A stretch of DNA of 37,330 nt from JAKEHA01 sp964560355 (GCA_964560355.1 CAZLLI010000022.1:1-37330); one strand, 5' to 3'; positions 21,976-31,060 are shown, counted from the first letter of the stretch. The notes: generated from the sequence alone by a model not told the origin. Made by a program: numbers and translations.

Positions 21976-23304
21976 GTGTCCCTTCGCCTCGCCATCGTCT
22001 GGGCGGCGCTCGCCGCCTGCGCCGCGGTCGCGCCCGCGCGCGCGAACGGCTTTGACCTGATCGGGTTCCTCGACCCGTCGGCGATGAACAACTACACCGA
22101 CCTGTGGTTTTGGAGCCACCCGTCGAACGGCAAGTCGTACGTGTTGTCGGGTAACAACGCGAGCGGCATGCACATCATCGACGTCACCGATCCCACCAAC
22201 CCCGTGCAAGTCACCGTGGTCAATACCGTGCCGCGCTACGACATCAAGACGCGCGGCAATCTGGTGTACTCGGTCGACGGGCTGCCGAACGGCGCGGGGG
22301 GCATCCTCGACATCTCGAATCCCGCCAGCCCGCAAGTGGTCGGGAGTTTCGTCGGCGGACACAATCTTTGGATCGATAGCAAGGGATTCATGTTCGTCGC
22401 GCTGCCGGGGATCAAGTGCTACGACTTGAACCCGAATCCCAAGGCGCCGGCCCTGGTATGGAGCGTCGACAGCCAGGACGGCCACGATTGCTGGGTGCGC
22501 GGCGACGTGCTGTTCGATTTCCGCGGATACGCGGGGACGTTTATCTACAACGTGACCGATCGCTATCATCCGCAATTGGTGGGGTCGATCACGGACCCCA
22601 ACATCGTGTTTCATCACGAAGGGCGGTTGTCGACCAACGGCCGCTACCTCTATTTGTGCGACGAGTTCGCGACCAGCCCCAAGCCCGACATCACGATTTG
22701 GGATCTGGCGAACATCAACAACATCGTGCAAGTGGGATCCATCAACGACCCGAACGCCACCGTGCACTACTGCTACGTGGTGGGGAACACGCTCGCGACC
22801 GCGTACTATACCGCGGGGTGCAAGCTCTTCGACATCACCAATCCGACCCAGCCGGTGCTGATCGATTCGTACGATACTTCGCCGTTGTCGGGCGAAGGCG
22901 TGTTCGAAGGCGCGTACGGGTGCTATCCCTTCGGGCCCGGCGGCACCATCTACGTCAACGATCGCCCCAACGGACTGTTCGTGTTTCGCTTCGACTACGC
23001 GACCGGCGTCGAGCGCACCCCGCCCGCGGCGGTCGCGATACTCCCCAACACGCCCAACCCGTTCGGCGCGTCGACCACGATCCCGTTTCGACTCCAGCGC
23101 TCGGGCGACGCATCGCTCGTCGTGTACGACGCGACCGGCACGCGCGTGCGCGAGCTGCGAAGCGGCTTCCACTTCGCCGGCGAGCACGCGGTGACCTGGG
23201 ATGCGCGCGACGACCGCGGAGACGCGGTCGCGTCGGGCGTCTACTTCGCGCGCCTGCGCATCGGCGGCGCGGAGGCAACGCGCAAACTCGTGCTGGTTCG
23301 ATAG
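21976..23304 (+). CDS. Choice-of-anchor B (LVIVD repeat) exported protein with FlgD-like C-terminal domain
   Basis: The GTG at 21976 gives a 442-aa protein with a signal peptide (about 1-22, SLRLAIVWAALAACAAVAPARA). Propeller-like LVIVD blades fill ~25-350: MHIIDVTDPTNPVQV, GILDISNPASPQVVGS, TFIYNVTDRYHPQLVGS, KLFDITNPTQPVLIDS. The HHEGRLSTNGRYLYLCDE segment is typical of choice-of-anchor B proteins. The last ~85 residues form a FlgD-like/type-A domain: NTPNPFGASTTIPF, VYDATGTRVREL, WDARDDRGDAVASGVYFARL and a final KLVLVR. That domain is shared with the C25 peptidase and the FG-GAP protein, so all three may use the same export or anchoring route (inference). A longer in-frame frame to 21814 would place the signal peptide internally. 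Confidence 0.82.
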   Translation: MSLRLAIVWAALAACAAVAPARANGFDLIGFLDPSAMNNYTDLWFWSHPSNGKSYVLSGNNASGMHIIDVTDPTNPVQVTVVNTVPRYDIKTRGNLVYSVDGLPNGAGGILDISNPASPQVVGSFVGGHNLWIDSKGFMFVALPGIKCYDLNPNPKAPALVWSVDSQDGHDCWVRGDVLFDFRGYAGTFIYNVTDRYHPQLVGSITDPNIVFHHEGRLSTNGRYLYLCDEFATSPKPDITIWDLANINNIVQVGSINDPNATVHYCYVVGNTLATAYYTAGCKLFDITNPTQPVLIDSYDTSPLSGEGVFEGAYGCYPFGPGGTIYVNDRPNGLFVFRFDYATGVERTPPAAVAILPNTPNPFGASTTIPFRLQRSGDASLVVYDATGTRVRELRSGFHFAGEHAVTWDARDDRGDAVASGVYFARLRIGGAEATRKLVLVR

Positions 23305-23433
23305 CGCATCTTAGGCAGACACGATCGTCCTTCTCCGCTCAGGTCCTCGCGCTAACGACAGTACGGTGTTATATCGCGCTGCGGAAATCGCGTCGGAGGA
23401 TCGATCGTGTCTGCCGAGCGCTGTACGAAACGA

Positions 23434-23481
23434 GAAGGCCGTTCGACGCGTCGTCTTGCCCCGACGCCCCGAACGGCCTTC
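23434..23481. terminator. Bidirectional terminator between convergent genes
   Basis: GAAGGCCGTTCG (23434-23445) and CGAACGGCCTTC (23470-23481) pair perfectly. A smaller GCGTCG/CGACGC stem (23448-23453, 23462-23467) sits inside the loop. T-rich sequence follows on both strands. It lies between the genes ending at 23304 (+) and 23507 (-). Confidence 0.75.
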
Positions 23482-23506
23482 CGTTTGTCGCTATGACAAA
23501 CTCTTG

Positions 23507-24847
23507 CTACGGCATGTCTGGACGATCGTGCGACACGATCACCAGCGTGTCGAGGACCTTGAGGCGGATGACGCCGCCGTCGCCCATCTCGACGCTTTGG
23601 ATGCGTCCGTGCACTTGCTCCTTGTCGCCGTTCCACTCCTTGATCACGTCCGCCACCAGGCTCTCGTCGTCGGCGCGGTGCACGCGCACGTCGAGGCGCT
23701 GTCCCACTTCGACCGCGACCGCGAACGCGGCCGGGTCGTAGGAGACGGTGGTGCCCATGACCGCGAAGGTGCCGGCCTCTTCGTCCACCGCGGTGACGGG
23801 GCCGCGCAGCTTGCCCTGGCGGCAGTCGACGTCGCCGTCGTGGTCGTCGCCGTCATCGTCGCCGTTGCCGTCGCCGCTGCCGAGCACCGTGGGGCCGCAG
23901 CGCTCGAGTTCGATGCCGAGCGCCTGTACGCGATCCGGGTCGGTCAGGTAGTGACCGTTCACTTCCGCGAACGCGCCCAGCGGGAAGGGATCCGGCCGCT
24001 TGACGAGCACGCCGAAGTCGGCGCCGGCGAAGTCGGACACGTCGCCGTCGCTCTCGGTGAGCAGCACCGTGAGCTCATCGGATGTGGTGGGTGTCGTGTA
24101 ATTATTGGGAGCCCGTCTCACCACGAACACGCCCGCCGGTAGGTGACGGAATGCGTATCCGCCGCGCGGGCCGGTGCGCGTGAAGCGTCGCGAGTCGGTG
24201 ACGGTGGTGTCTTCTTCCGAGATCTTGCTCAGCACGATGAGTTGGCCCGGCACGCCGGTTTCGAGGCTGTCGACTTCGCCGTCTTCATCGGCGTCGAACC
24301 AAACGCGGCCGGAGATGGACCCGCCGTCGAGGGGCTCGCCGACGTCGAGGCGCGCCGCGAACGCGACCGCTTTACCCTTCTCGACGCCGAATTGGACCGT
24401 GCGCGGGAGGCTGGTTTCGTCGGGCGTCCACTTGGCGTCGTCGTTGGCGAACGCGAACGTGATGGCGGCGCCGACGCCGTTGATACCGTTGTCGGGATTG
24501 AGCACCGTCACGCCTTCGGGCAATAGCTTCACGAACGTGAGGCCGACGGGTTCGTTGTAGGCGAAGCGGCTGCGGTTGGTAATCGTGAGATCGACCACGA
24601 GCGCCGACAGCGAGTCTTCGTAGTGCATGTTGAAGCCGCGCAGGACGAACGGTCCTTCGCAGCGGCGGTGATTGCGGTCGTCGCCGGTGGCTCCGAGCGT
24701 GAGCTCGAAGTCGGCCTTGCCGATCTCACCTTGCAGGAGTCCCGCCGCGTTCGACGACGTGTCGACCGGGGCGGTGGAATCGTCGCTGCATCCAGCGGCG
24801 GTAATCAGGGTCGCCGACAGCAGGAGCAGCCAGAAGATGGAGCGCAT
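23507..24847 (-). CDS. Lipoprotein with SdrD-type B-like domain and DUF5666-like C-terminus
   Basis: This 446-aa protein is chosen to start at 24847, after GAGGTGA on the minus strand; the frame runs further but without a ribosome site. Residues 1-20 form a lipoprotein signal (MRSIFWLLLLSATLITAAGC; C20). A region about 60-180 has an Ig-like look. Then a SdrD B-like / carboxypeptidase-regulatory domain: GSISGRVWFDADEDGEVDS, GVPGQLIVLS, GPRGGYAFRHLPAGVFVV. Near residue 345 is a very acidic loop (GDGNGDDDGDDHDGDVDC), a probable metal-binding stretch. The C-terminal ~85 residues match DUF5666 (GPVTAVDEEAGTFAVMGTTV, VEVGQRLDVRV, VHGRIQSV). It is probably exposed in the envelope. An eight-C tract lies in its leader (see findings). 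Confidence 0.8.
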   Translation of the reverse strand: MRSIFWLLLLSATLITAAGCSDDSTAPVDTSSNAAGLLQGEIGKADFELTLGATGDDRNHRRCEGPFVLRGFNMHYEDSLSALVVDLTITNRSRFAYNEPVGLTFVKLLPEGVTVLNPDNGINGVGAAITFAFANDDAKWTPDETSLPRTVQFGVEKGKAVAFAARLDVGEPLDGGSISGRVWFDADEDGEVDSLETGVPGQLIVLSKISEEDTTVTDSRRFTRTGPRGGYAFRHLPAGVFVVRRAPNNYTTPTTSDELTVLLTESDGDVSDFAGADFGVLVKRPDPFPLGAFAEVNGHYLTDPDRVQALGIELERCGPTVLGSGDGNGDDDGDDHDGDVDCRQGKLRGPVTAVDEEAGTFAVMGTTVSYDPAAFAVAVEVGQRLDVRVHRADDESLVADVIKEWNGDKEQVHGRIQSVEMGDGGVIRLKVLDTLVIVSHDRPDMP

Positions 24848-24990
24848 GGATGGTTCACCTCTTTCATGGGGGGGGCGGGCTTCAATGTTAGCACACCGAC
24901 GCCATGAATTCACGGTCGACGCCGCGTCGACGGAAGAATTTATGCTCCCTTGCGACTCACGGCGGCGCCGGCGCGGGCTCCGTCGACGTC

Positions 24991-25019
24991 TTGACCAGCC
25001 CGCGGTTCTATGTTAGAAA
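24991..25019 (+). promoter_or_regulatory. Promoter of the glycan gene cluster
   Basis: TTGACC (24991-24996), a 17-base spacer and TAGAAA (25014-25019). The expected transcript start (~25026) is only about four bases before the ATG at 25030. Confidence 0.55.
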
Positions 25020-25029
25020 TCAACGAGTT

Positions 25030-26217
25030 ATGCGGACGCCGCTATCCGTCCTCCAGTCCGTCCAGAGCTGGCTTCCTCAAACGGAGACGTGGCTGTACAC
25101 GCAGGTCCGCTTCCTTCCCGCGGACGTCGAATCCACCGTCGCATGCGAGCGCACCGCCAACCTCGACCAGTTTCCGTTCCCGCGCATTCGCTGCTTGAAG
25201 GACCGCCCCGCGCTGGCCCAGATTTGGGACCGCGCGCTGCGCAAGCTGGGCGCGCGCCACCACCTCGAATTCGCCGTCGACGCCGGGCGTCGCGCGGGCG
25301 CGCGCGTGCTGCACTCGCACTTCGGCGTGGTGGGCTGGCGCGACCTCGGCGTCGCGCGCCGCTTGGACCTCGCGCACGCGGTGACGTTCTACGGCGTCGA
25401 CGTGCGCTACTACCCGGAGTCGGACCCGCGCTGGTTCTCGCGCTACCGGGAAATGTTCACGCGCGTCGACGCCGTGTTGTGTGAGGGACCGTACATGGGG
25501 AAGTCGATTGTGGCGTTGGGTTGCCCGGAGGCGAAGTTGCGCGTCCACCACCTGGGCGTCGACTTGGCGGCGATCCCGTTCGCGCCGCTCGCGTGGGCGC
25601 CGGGGCAGCCGCTGCGCGTGCTGCTCTCGGGGTCGTTTCGCGAGAAGAAGGGATTCCCCGACGCCATCGACGCGCTGGGACGCATCCGAAACGACGTCGA
25701 GTTGGAGGTCACGATCATCGGCGATCAACACGGCCTGCCCAGCACGGTGATCGAGAAGCAGAAGATCCTCGACGCCATCGCGCGCAACGAACTGGGGGCG
25801 CGCACGCGATTGCTCGGCTACCAACCCTATCGCGTGGTGATGGAGGAAGCGCGCCGCCACCACGTCTTCCTGAGTCCGAGCGTCACCGCCCAAGACGGCG
25901 ACAGCGAAGGCGGCGCGCCGGTGTCGCTGATCGAAATGAGTGCCGCCGGCATGATGATCGTGAGTACGACCCACTGCGACATCCCCGGCGTCGTGCTGCA
26001 CGGCCGCACCGGTCTCTTGGCGAACGAGCACGACGTCGACGCCTTGGCCGCTCACTTGCGCTGGCTGGTCGCGAATCCGCCGCGCTGGAGTGAGATGCGC
26101 GCGGCGGCGCGCGCACACATCGAGGCGGAGTTCGACGCGGTGCGGCAGGGCGAGCGCCTCGCCGCCGTCTATCGTGAGATCGACGCGCGCCGTCACGCGG
26201 GCGGGGCGCGCGCGTGA
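25030..26217 (+). CDS. GT4-family glycosyltransferase (WcaL/AmsK-like)
   Basis: This 395-aa enzyme probably adds a sugar to a surface-glycan intermediate at the inner membrane. The N-domain shows QSWLPQTETWLYTQVRFLP (about 10-28), VLHSHFGVVGWRD and HAVTFYGVDVRYYP, as in colanic-acid type GT4 enzymes. The C-domain holds the sugar-nucleotide site: LLSGSFREKKGFPDAIDAL (G-x-F-x-x-K-K-G), then SPSVTAQDGDSEGGAPVSLIEMSAAGM, which is the E-x7-E signature region, and VLHGRTGLLANEHD. The start at 25030 is chosen because the -10 box at 25014-25019 leaves no room for the longer frame. There is no Shine-Dalgarno sequence. It overlaps the aminotransferase gene by four bases (GTGA). Confidence 0.88.
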   Translation: MRTPLSVLQSVQSWLPQTETWLYTQVRFLPADVESTVACERTANLDQFPFPRIRCLKDRPALAQIWDRALRKLGARHHLEFAVDAGRRAGARVLHSHFGVVGWRDLGVARRLDLAHAVTFYGVDVRYYPESDPRWFSRYREMFTRVDAVLCEGPYMGKSIVALGCPEAKLRVHHLGVDLAAIPFAPLAWAPGQPLRVLLSGSFREKKGFPDAIDALGRIRNDVELEVTIIGDQHGLPSTVIEKQKILDAIARNELGARTRLLGYQPYRVVMEEARRHHVFLSPSVTAQDGDSEGGAPVSLIEMSAAGMMIVSTTHCDIPGVVLHGRTGLLANEHDVDALAAHLRWLVANPPRWSEMRAAARAHIEAEFDAVRQGERLAAVYREIDARRHAGGARA

Positions 26218-27488
26218 GCGGAATGCTGGCACGAACGCGCGACGTGCTGCGCCACCAAGCGTCGGCGTGGTTGCGCATGGCGTCGGGACACCCCGCCAAC
26301 GCATTCGCGCTCGGCGCCGGAACCCTCGACGAGGACGACGTCCGCATCGCGCACGACGAGATGGCGCGCGACGCGCACGACCCCGCCGTGGTGGCGCGCT
26401 TCGAGGCGGAATTCGCGGCGTGGAACGGGTCGAAATCCGCGTTCGCGTTCGCGAGCGGGCGCGAATCGCTCTCCGCGATCATCCACGCGCTGGGCCTCTC
26501 CGCTGGCGACGAAGTGGTGATGCCGGGCTACACGTGCGTGGTGGTGGCGAATGCGTTCGTGTTCGCGGGGGTGACGCCGGTCTACGCGGACATCGAGCTC
26601 GACACCTACGGGCTCGACGCGGCGGGCTTAGAACGCGCGATGACGCCGCGCACGCGCGCGATCTTGATTCAACACTTGTACGGCCTGGTGTGCCGCGATT
26701 ACCAAGCGCTGCTCGACTTCGCGCGCGCACGCGGGGTCGCGGTCGTCGAAGACTGCGCGCAGGCGACGGGTGCCGCGTGGAACGGCGTGCGCGTCGGCAG
26801 CCGCGCCGACGCGGCCTTCTACTCGCTCGAGCAATCCAAGGTGCTGACGACGTTCCAGGGCGGGGTCGCGGTGTCGGCGCGCGACGACGTCGCCGCGCGC
26901 CTGGCCGAGTTTCACGCGCGCGCGCCGCTCCCGAGTGCGGAGCGCACGCGCCAGGTGCTGCAGAACCTCGTAATGAACTACCGCGTGTTCAAGAGCCGCG
27001 ACCGCTGGTGGCGCGGCGACTGGGTGCGCCTGCACGAAGGAGGCCGGCGCATCGAGACCACCACGAGCGGCGAAGAGCGCGGCGAGAAGCCGGCCGCGTA
27101 CGGGATGCGCATGCCGTCGGCGTGGGCGAGCGTGGCGTCGAACCAATTGCGCAAGGTCGACTTCTACAACGCGCGCCGGCGCGAGCACGCGGCGCGCTGG
27201 GACGCGTGGTGCGACGAGAACGGCTTCGCGCGCGCGACCGTCGTGCCGGGGTCGACGCCGGTGTTCCTGCGCTACCCGGTGCTGGCGACGCCCGAGCGCA
27301 AGCGCGACCGCGCGTGGGCGCGCCGCGAGCTCGACGTCGAATTGGGGGTGTGGTTCGTGTCGCACCTCCACCCGTCGACGCGCGCGGTCTCGGGTTGTCC
27401 GCGCGCGGCGGACGCGATCGCGCGCTGCATCAATTTCCCGACCTTGCTCGGCGACCGATTCGAAGCGGGGCGCAAGAGTGGCGCATAA
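26214..27488 (+). CDS. DegT/DnrJ/EryC1-type PLP-dependent aminotransferase
   Basis: This 424-aa fold-type-I enzyme likely makes an amino sugar on a nucleotide carrier. Motifs: AFAFASGRESLSAIIHALG, GDEVVMPGYTCVVVANAFVFAG, VYADIELDTYGLD, VAVVEDCAQATGAAWNG (the Asp that holds the PLP ring nitrogen), and FYSLEQSKVLTTFQGG with K209 as the expected Schiff-base Lys. The usual motif is S-F-x2-x-K-x-L-x2-x-x-G-G; here an E-Q replaces the more common residues but the Lys is kept. The start overlaps the stop of the glycosyltransferase; the end overlaps the sulfotransferase by 11 bases. It is only distantly similar to the second DegT protein at 33385, so the two are not recent duplicates. Confidence 0.88.
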   Translation: MSGMLARTRDVLRHQASAWLRMASGHPANAFALGAGTLDEDDVRIAHDEMARDAHDPAVVARFEAEFAAWNGSKSAFAFASGRESLSAIIHALGLSAGDEVVMPGYTCVVVANAFVFAGVTPVYADIELDTYGLDAAGLERAMTPRTRAILIQHLYGLVCRDYQALLDFARARGVAVVEDCAQATGAAWNGVRVGSRADAAFYSLEQSKVLTTFQGGVAVSARDDVAARLAEFHARAPLPSAERTRQVLQNLVMNYRVFKSRDRWWRGDWVRLHEGGRRIETTTSGEERGEKPAAYGMRMPSAWASVASNQLRKVDFYNARRREHAARWDAWCDENGFARATVVPGSTPVFLRYPVLATPERKRDRAWARRELDVELGVWFVSHLHPSTRAVSGCPRAADAIARCINFPTLLGDRFEAGRKSGA

Positions 27489-28470
27489 CGGCGAGAAGCC
27501 GATCTTCGTGATCGGGAATCCGCGCTCGGGCACGACGCTCCTGCGCCTGATGCTCACGTGCCACCCACGCATCGTGATTCCGCCCGAAGCCGGCTTCCTG
27601 ATCCAGCTCCTCCCCGACTACCGCGGCTTCGCGGGCGACGCCGGCGAGCTACGCCGCTTCGTCGCCGCGCTCGTGCAGACCCCCAAGTTCGAGTTCTGGA
27701 AGCTGCCCGAAGAGACGCTGGTGCGCTTCCTGGAAGCGGCGCGGCCGCAGTGCTACGCCGACCTCGCGGCCGGCGTGTACCGCTGCTTCGCGTCCGTGCA
27801 CGAGGGGGGAAGACCGCGCTGGGGCGACAAGAACAACTTCTATCTTGCCCACATCGACGCCATCGCGTCGTTGTATCCGGGCGCCGTGTTCATCCACATC
27901 GTGCGCGACGGACGCGACGTCGCGTGCTCGTACCGCTCGCTGGCGACGGTGCGCGGCGCGTACGCCCCCTCGCTCCCGAGCGAGACCTTCGACGCCATGA
28001 TGGAGTGGACTCGCAACCTCGCGCGCATCCGGCGTTCGTTCGACGCCGTCGGGTGGGAGCGCGCGCACGAGCTGCGCTACGAGGATTTGGTGCGCGAGCC
28101 CGAGCGCACGCTGCGCGAGGCGTGCGCGTTCTTGGGGGAAGCGTACGACGCCCGCATGCTCGACTACGCGCGCGAGAACCGCGAGCGCGAGCTCGAGCCG
28201 CGCGCCTTCGACGCGTGGAAGGAGCGCAACCGCAGCGGCATCGACGAAGCCGCCATCGGACGCTGGAAGACGGACATGCCGGAGAGGGAAGCGGAGTTGG
28301 CGGGAGTGGTCGGGGCGCGCATGCTCCGGCGCTACCAGTACGAATCGGTTCCGTCGCCGAGCACGCGCGCCCTCTTGGTGTGCGCGGGCCGCGCCGGGCG
28401 CTTTCACGCCCGGCGCCTCATGAAACGCTTGCGTCCCCCCGCTACTCGATCAACGTCATCTTCTTCGTGA
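27478..28470 (+). CDS. Sulfotransferase (PAPS-dependent type)
   Basis: This 330-aa protein begins at a GTG within the end of the aminotransferase gene. Near its N-terminus it has the phosphosulfate loop FVIGNPRSGTTLLRLML (10-26) and then LTCHPRIVIPPEAGFL. The 3'-phosphate region follows: VFIHIVRDGRDVACSYRSLA, with R-D-G-R-D. ELRYEDLVREPERTLREACAFLG and WKTDMPERE are typical of the Sulfotransfer_3 group. It likely transfers sulfate from PAPS to a glycan made by the cluster (inference). The last ~29 bases overlap the 3' end of the minus-strand FG-GAP gene, so the Ser-rich C-terminal tail is an accident of that overlap or a slightly wrong stop. No frameshift is evident. Confidence 0.88.
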   Translation: MAHNGEKPIFVIGNPRSGTTLLRLMLTCHPRIVIPPEAGFLIQLLPDYRGFAGDAGELRRFVAALVQTPKFEFWKLPEETLVRFLEAARPQCYADLAAGVYRCFASVHEGGRPRWGDKNNFYLAHIDAIASLYPGAVFIHIVRDGRDVACSYRSLATVRGAYAPSLPSETFDAMMEWTRNLARIRRSFDAVGWERAHELRYEDLVREPERTLREACAFLGEAYDARMLDYARENRERELEPRAFDAWKERNRSGIDEAAIGRWKTDMPEREAELAGVVGARMLRRYQYESVPSPSTRALLVCAGRAGRFHARRLMKRLRPPATRSTSSSS

Positions 28471-31060
28471 GCGTGCGGCCGCCGGTTTGCAACCGGTAGA
28501 AGTACGTCCCCGACGCGACGCGCTGTCCCGCGTTGTCGCGCCCGTCCCACGCCACCGAGCGCGTGCCGGCCGCGTCCTGGCGATCCAAGAGCGAGCGCAC
28601 CAGGCGCCCGTGCACGTCGTACACGGTGATGGTGACGCGTCCCGCGGCGGGGAGGTCGTAGAAGATGGTGGTCGACGGGTTGAACGGGTTGGGCACGTTC
28701 TGGTGCAGCGAGAGCTGCTTGGGAACGCCGCCCACGTTGGTCGATTGTCCCGGATTGATGGGCGGGCTTTCGTTGCCCGACGAATCCACCGCGACCAGCG
28801 CGTACAGGATCGGCGACGCGAGTTGCGTGTCGGTCCAGTAGGTCTTGGTCGTGAACATGACGAACTCGGTAGCCTCCCCATCACCCGCGTGCGGCGCGCG
28901 ATACAGCTTGTAACCGAGCAAGTCCTCCGACTCCGACGCCGTCCACACCAGCTTGTTGCCCACCGGCGTTCCGAACGTGACCCCGAACGCGGCCGGGGGA
29001 ACCGGCAGGATGTTGTCCTTCGAGTAGCCGGAGTCGGGCGGCGAGTCGTAGAAGGTGAACGCACTGCTCGTCGTCGCGCGCACCATGAACACCGACCAGC
29101 GAACACCCGCCTCCGCGGTCGAATCGGCCAGCGTGCCTACCACAACGTTGTACTCGCTTTCGCCGTGGTTCGGCACCGTGGTGACGAAGTCCCAGCCCGC
29201 GAGCAGCGGCTCCCGCTCCGACGGCGGCGCGGCGAGCGGCTGCGCGACCGCGTTCGGTTCGTCGATGCGGCGATAGATCTCGTAGCCGCGGATCGTCGCC
29301 GGCGCGCCCGGGCGGTCGTAGCTCGAGCGCGCGAAGGTCACGCGCACGCGGCGTCCCTGGTCCTCGGGGACGTCCGCGATCGACAGGATGGTGGGGTTCG
29401 GGGCCGCCTCCTGTCCCGAGCCGGTCACGGTGATCGAACTGCCGCACGGCGCGCCGGTCGACACCGTGCAGGAGTAGTCGCCCTGCGACGTGGGCGCGAA
29501 GCGCACGGTCACGAGCAGCGATTCGTCCACCGCGAGCGTGTACGGTCCGCCGCCCGCGACGATCGAGAAGCCGCTGCACGCTTCCGTCACCGATCCGTCG
29601 ATGGTGCCGACGCCGTTGTTCCGGATGACGAAGTCCGCGTCCGCGGACGAGCCGACGGTCACGGTGCCGAAGTCGTGCGACGTCGGCGTCACCGAGACGT
29701 TGCAATCGCCGAGCATGAGCAGCCACACCGCGCCGATGTCGCCGTCGTCGAAGGGGCCGGCGCCGTCGTCGTCGAGGCGCGCACCCACCGCGAGGTCGGT
29801 GTTGCCGTCGCCGTCGAAGTCGCCGAGCGACGCGAGCCCGAGCCCGAATTCGTCGCCGTCGTGGAGCGGTCCCAAGAACCCGCCCGCCGTGCTGCTGATC
29901 TTGAGCGTGTTGGTGACGGTGCCGTCGGGCATGAGGTCGAGCAGATACACCGCGCCGCGATTGCTGCCGCCGTCGTCGTCGGTCTTCGCGGAGACCGCGA
30001 TGCGTCGCACGACGTCGCCTTCGTACACGAGCTCGCACGCGCTTCCGAATCCGCACCCTGAATTGAGCAGGCCCGTGAATCCGCCCGTGGTCGCGCTGAT
30101 CTTGGCGTGGCCCTTTACGGTGCCGTTGCTGTTCAGGTAGACGATCCACACCGCGCCGAAGTCGGCGCCGCCGTCGTCGTCGGAGATGGCGCCCACCGCG
30201 AGGTCGACCACACCGTCGAAGTCGACGTCGCCGATGTTGCCGGGGCCGGTACCGAAGCGGTCGCCGTTGTCGAGCGCGCCCGCGAAGCCGCCGGCCGTCG
30301 CGCTCACCTTTTGGTGGCTCTTCACGGTGCCGTTCGTGTTCAGGAACAGCACCCAGAACGCGCCCTTGTCGGCGCCGCCGTCGTCGTCGAAGGGGGCCGC
30401 CACCACGAGGTCTTCGACGGTGTCGCCGTCGAGGTCGCCCACCGCGGTCGTGAACGCGCCGAACCAGTCGCCGTTGTCGAGGATGCCAGTGAAGCCGCCC
30501 TCGAATTGCGAGATCTTCTGCTGCGCGCGCACGCTGCCGTTCGCACGCATGAACAGGATCCACACCGCGCCGCGGTCGGTGCCGGTGTTGGCGCCGCCCG
30601 CGCCGTCGTCGTCCAAGCGCGCGCCCACCGCGAGGTCGACCACACCGTCGTTGTCGAGGTCGCCGATGGCTTCGACCGAGATACCGAACTCGTCATACGG
30701 GTCGATAACACCGGTGAAACCGCCCCGGCCGTTGCCGATCTCGACGTACGAGCGGACGGTCCCGTTCGCGTTCAAGAACATCGTATAGATGTTGCCCCAG
30801 TAGATGTCGGGGTCGGGGAAGTTGTTCTGGTAGCCTCCCAAGTACGCGCCCGCGGCGATGTCGGTGACGCCGTCGCCGTCCAAGTCACCGATGGAGGTGA
30901 CCCCGATGCCGAAGCGAACGTTGTCGGTCAACGGGTCGAAGTAGCCGGAGATGGCGCTGATCTTGGCTTGGGACTTCACCTGCGCGGCCGCGGTCGAATC
31001 GAGGCCGACCAGGCCGACGAGGAGGGACAAGGCGAGTGCGGGGATACGGCACTTCGTCAT
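28442..31060 (-). CDS. Exported FG-GAP repeat (integrin alpha-like) protein with choice-of-anchor D and FlgD-like domains
   Basis: This 872-aa protein starts at 31060 (minus), nine bases after GGGAGG, with a signal peptide (about 1-27, MTKCRIPALALSLLVGLVGL...). Six FG-GAP repeats fill ~30-420, each with F-G-x...G-D-x-D-x-D-G-x-x-D-(L/I)-A-x-G and an ADDDGG(A/S) turn. The fifth lacks the D-x-D-G calcium loop (ELVYEGDVVRRIAV). A choice-of-anchor D domain follows (PTSHDFGTVTVGSSADADF, VTVRFAPTSQGDYSC). Then come fibronectin-like parts, and a C-terminal NVPNPFNPSTTIFYDLP, VYDVHGRLVRSL, WDGRDNAGQRVASGTYFYRL domain. It is secreted or surface-bound and may bind a ligand through the propeller. It sits reversed inside the glycan cluster and converges with the sulfotransferase gene. 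Confidence 0.87.
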   Translation of the reverse strand: MTKCRIPALALSLLVGLVGLDSTAAAQVKSQAKISAISGYFDPLTDNVRFGIGVTSIGDLDGDGVTDIAAGAYLGGYQNNFPDPDIYWGNIYTMFLNANGTVRSYVEIGNGRGGFTGVIDPYDEFGISVEAIGDLDNDGVVDLAVGARLDDDGAGGANTGTDRGAVWILFMRANGSVRAQQKISQFEGGFTGILDNGDWFGAFTTAVGDLDGDTVEDLVVAAPFDDDGGADKGAFWVLFLNTNGTVKSHQKVSATAGGFAGALDNGDRFGTGPGNIGDVDFDGVVDLAVGAISDDDGGADFGAVWIVYLNSNGTVKGHAKISATTGGFTGLLNSGCGFGSACELVYEGDVVRRIAVSAKTDDDGGSNRGAVYLLDLMPDGTVTNTLKISSTAGGFLGPLHDGDEFGLGLASLGDFDGDGNTDLAVGARLDDDGAGPFDDGDIGAVWLLMLGDCNVSVTPTSHDFGTVTVGSSADADFVIRNNGVGTIDGSVTEACSGFSIVAGGGPYTLAVDESLLVTVRFAPTSQGDYSCTVSTGAPCGSSITVTGSGQEAAPNPTILSIADVPEDQGRRVRVTFARSSYDRPGAPATIRGYEIYRRIDEPNAVAQPLAAPPSEREPLLAGWDFVTTVPNHGESEYNVVVGTLADSTAEAGVRWSVFMVRATTSSAFTFYDSPPDSGYSKDNILPVPPAAFGVTFGTPVGNKLVWTASESEDLLGYKLYRAPHAGDGEATEFVMFTTKTYWTDTQLASPILYALVAVDSSGNESPPINPGQSTNVGGVPKQLSLHQNVPNPFNPSTTIFYDLPAAGRVTITVYDVHGRLVRSLLDRQDAAGTRSVAWDGRDNAGQRVASGTYFYRLQTGGRTLTKKMTLIE

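Noticed and set aside
27478..28470. Frameshift at the end of the sulfotransferase gene, because its tail is low-complexity and overlaps the opposite gene.
   Set aside because: All family motifs are in one frame and the length is normal. A short 3' overlap of convergent genes is enough to explain the tail.
28442..31060. CRISPR-like or tandem DNA repeat array, suggested by recurrent gtcgtcgtc and gccgtcgt strings.
   Set aside because: The strings encode the Asp-rich loops of FG-GAP repeats at about 60-70-codon intervals with variable sequence. There are no equal repeats and spacers.
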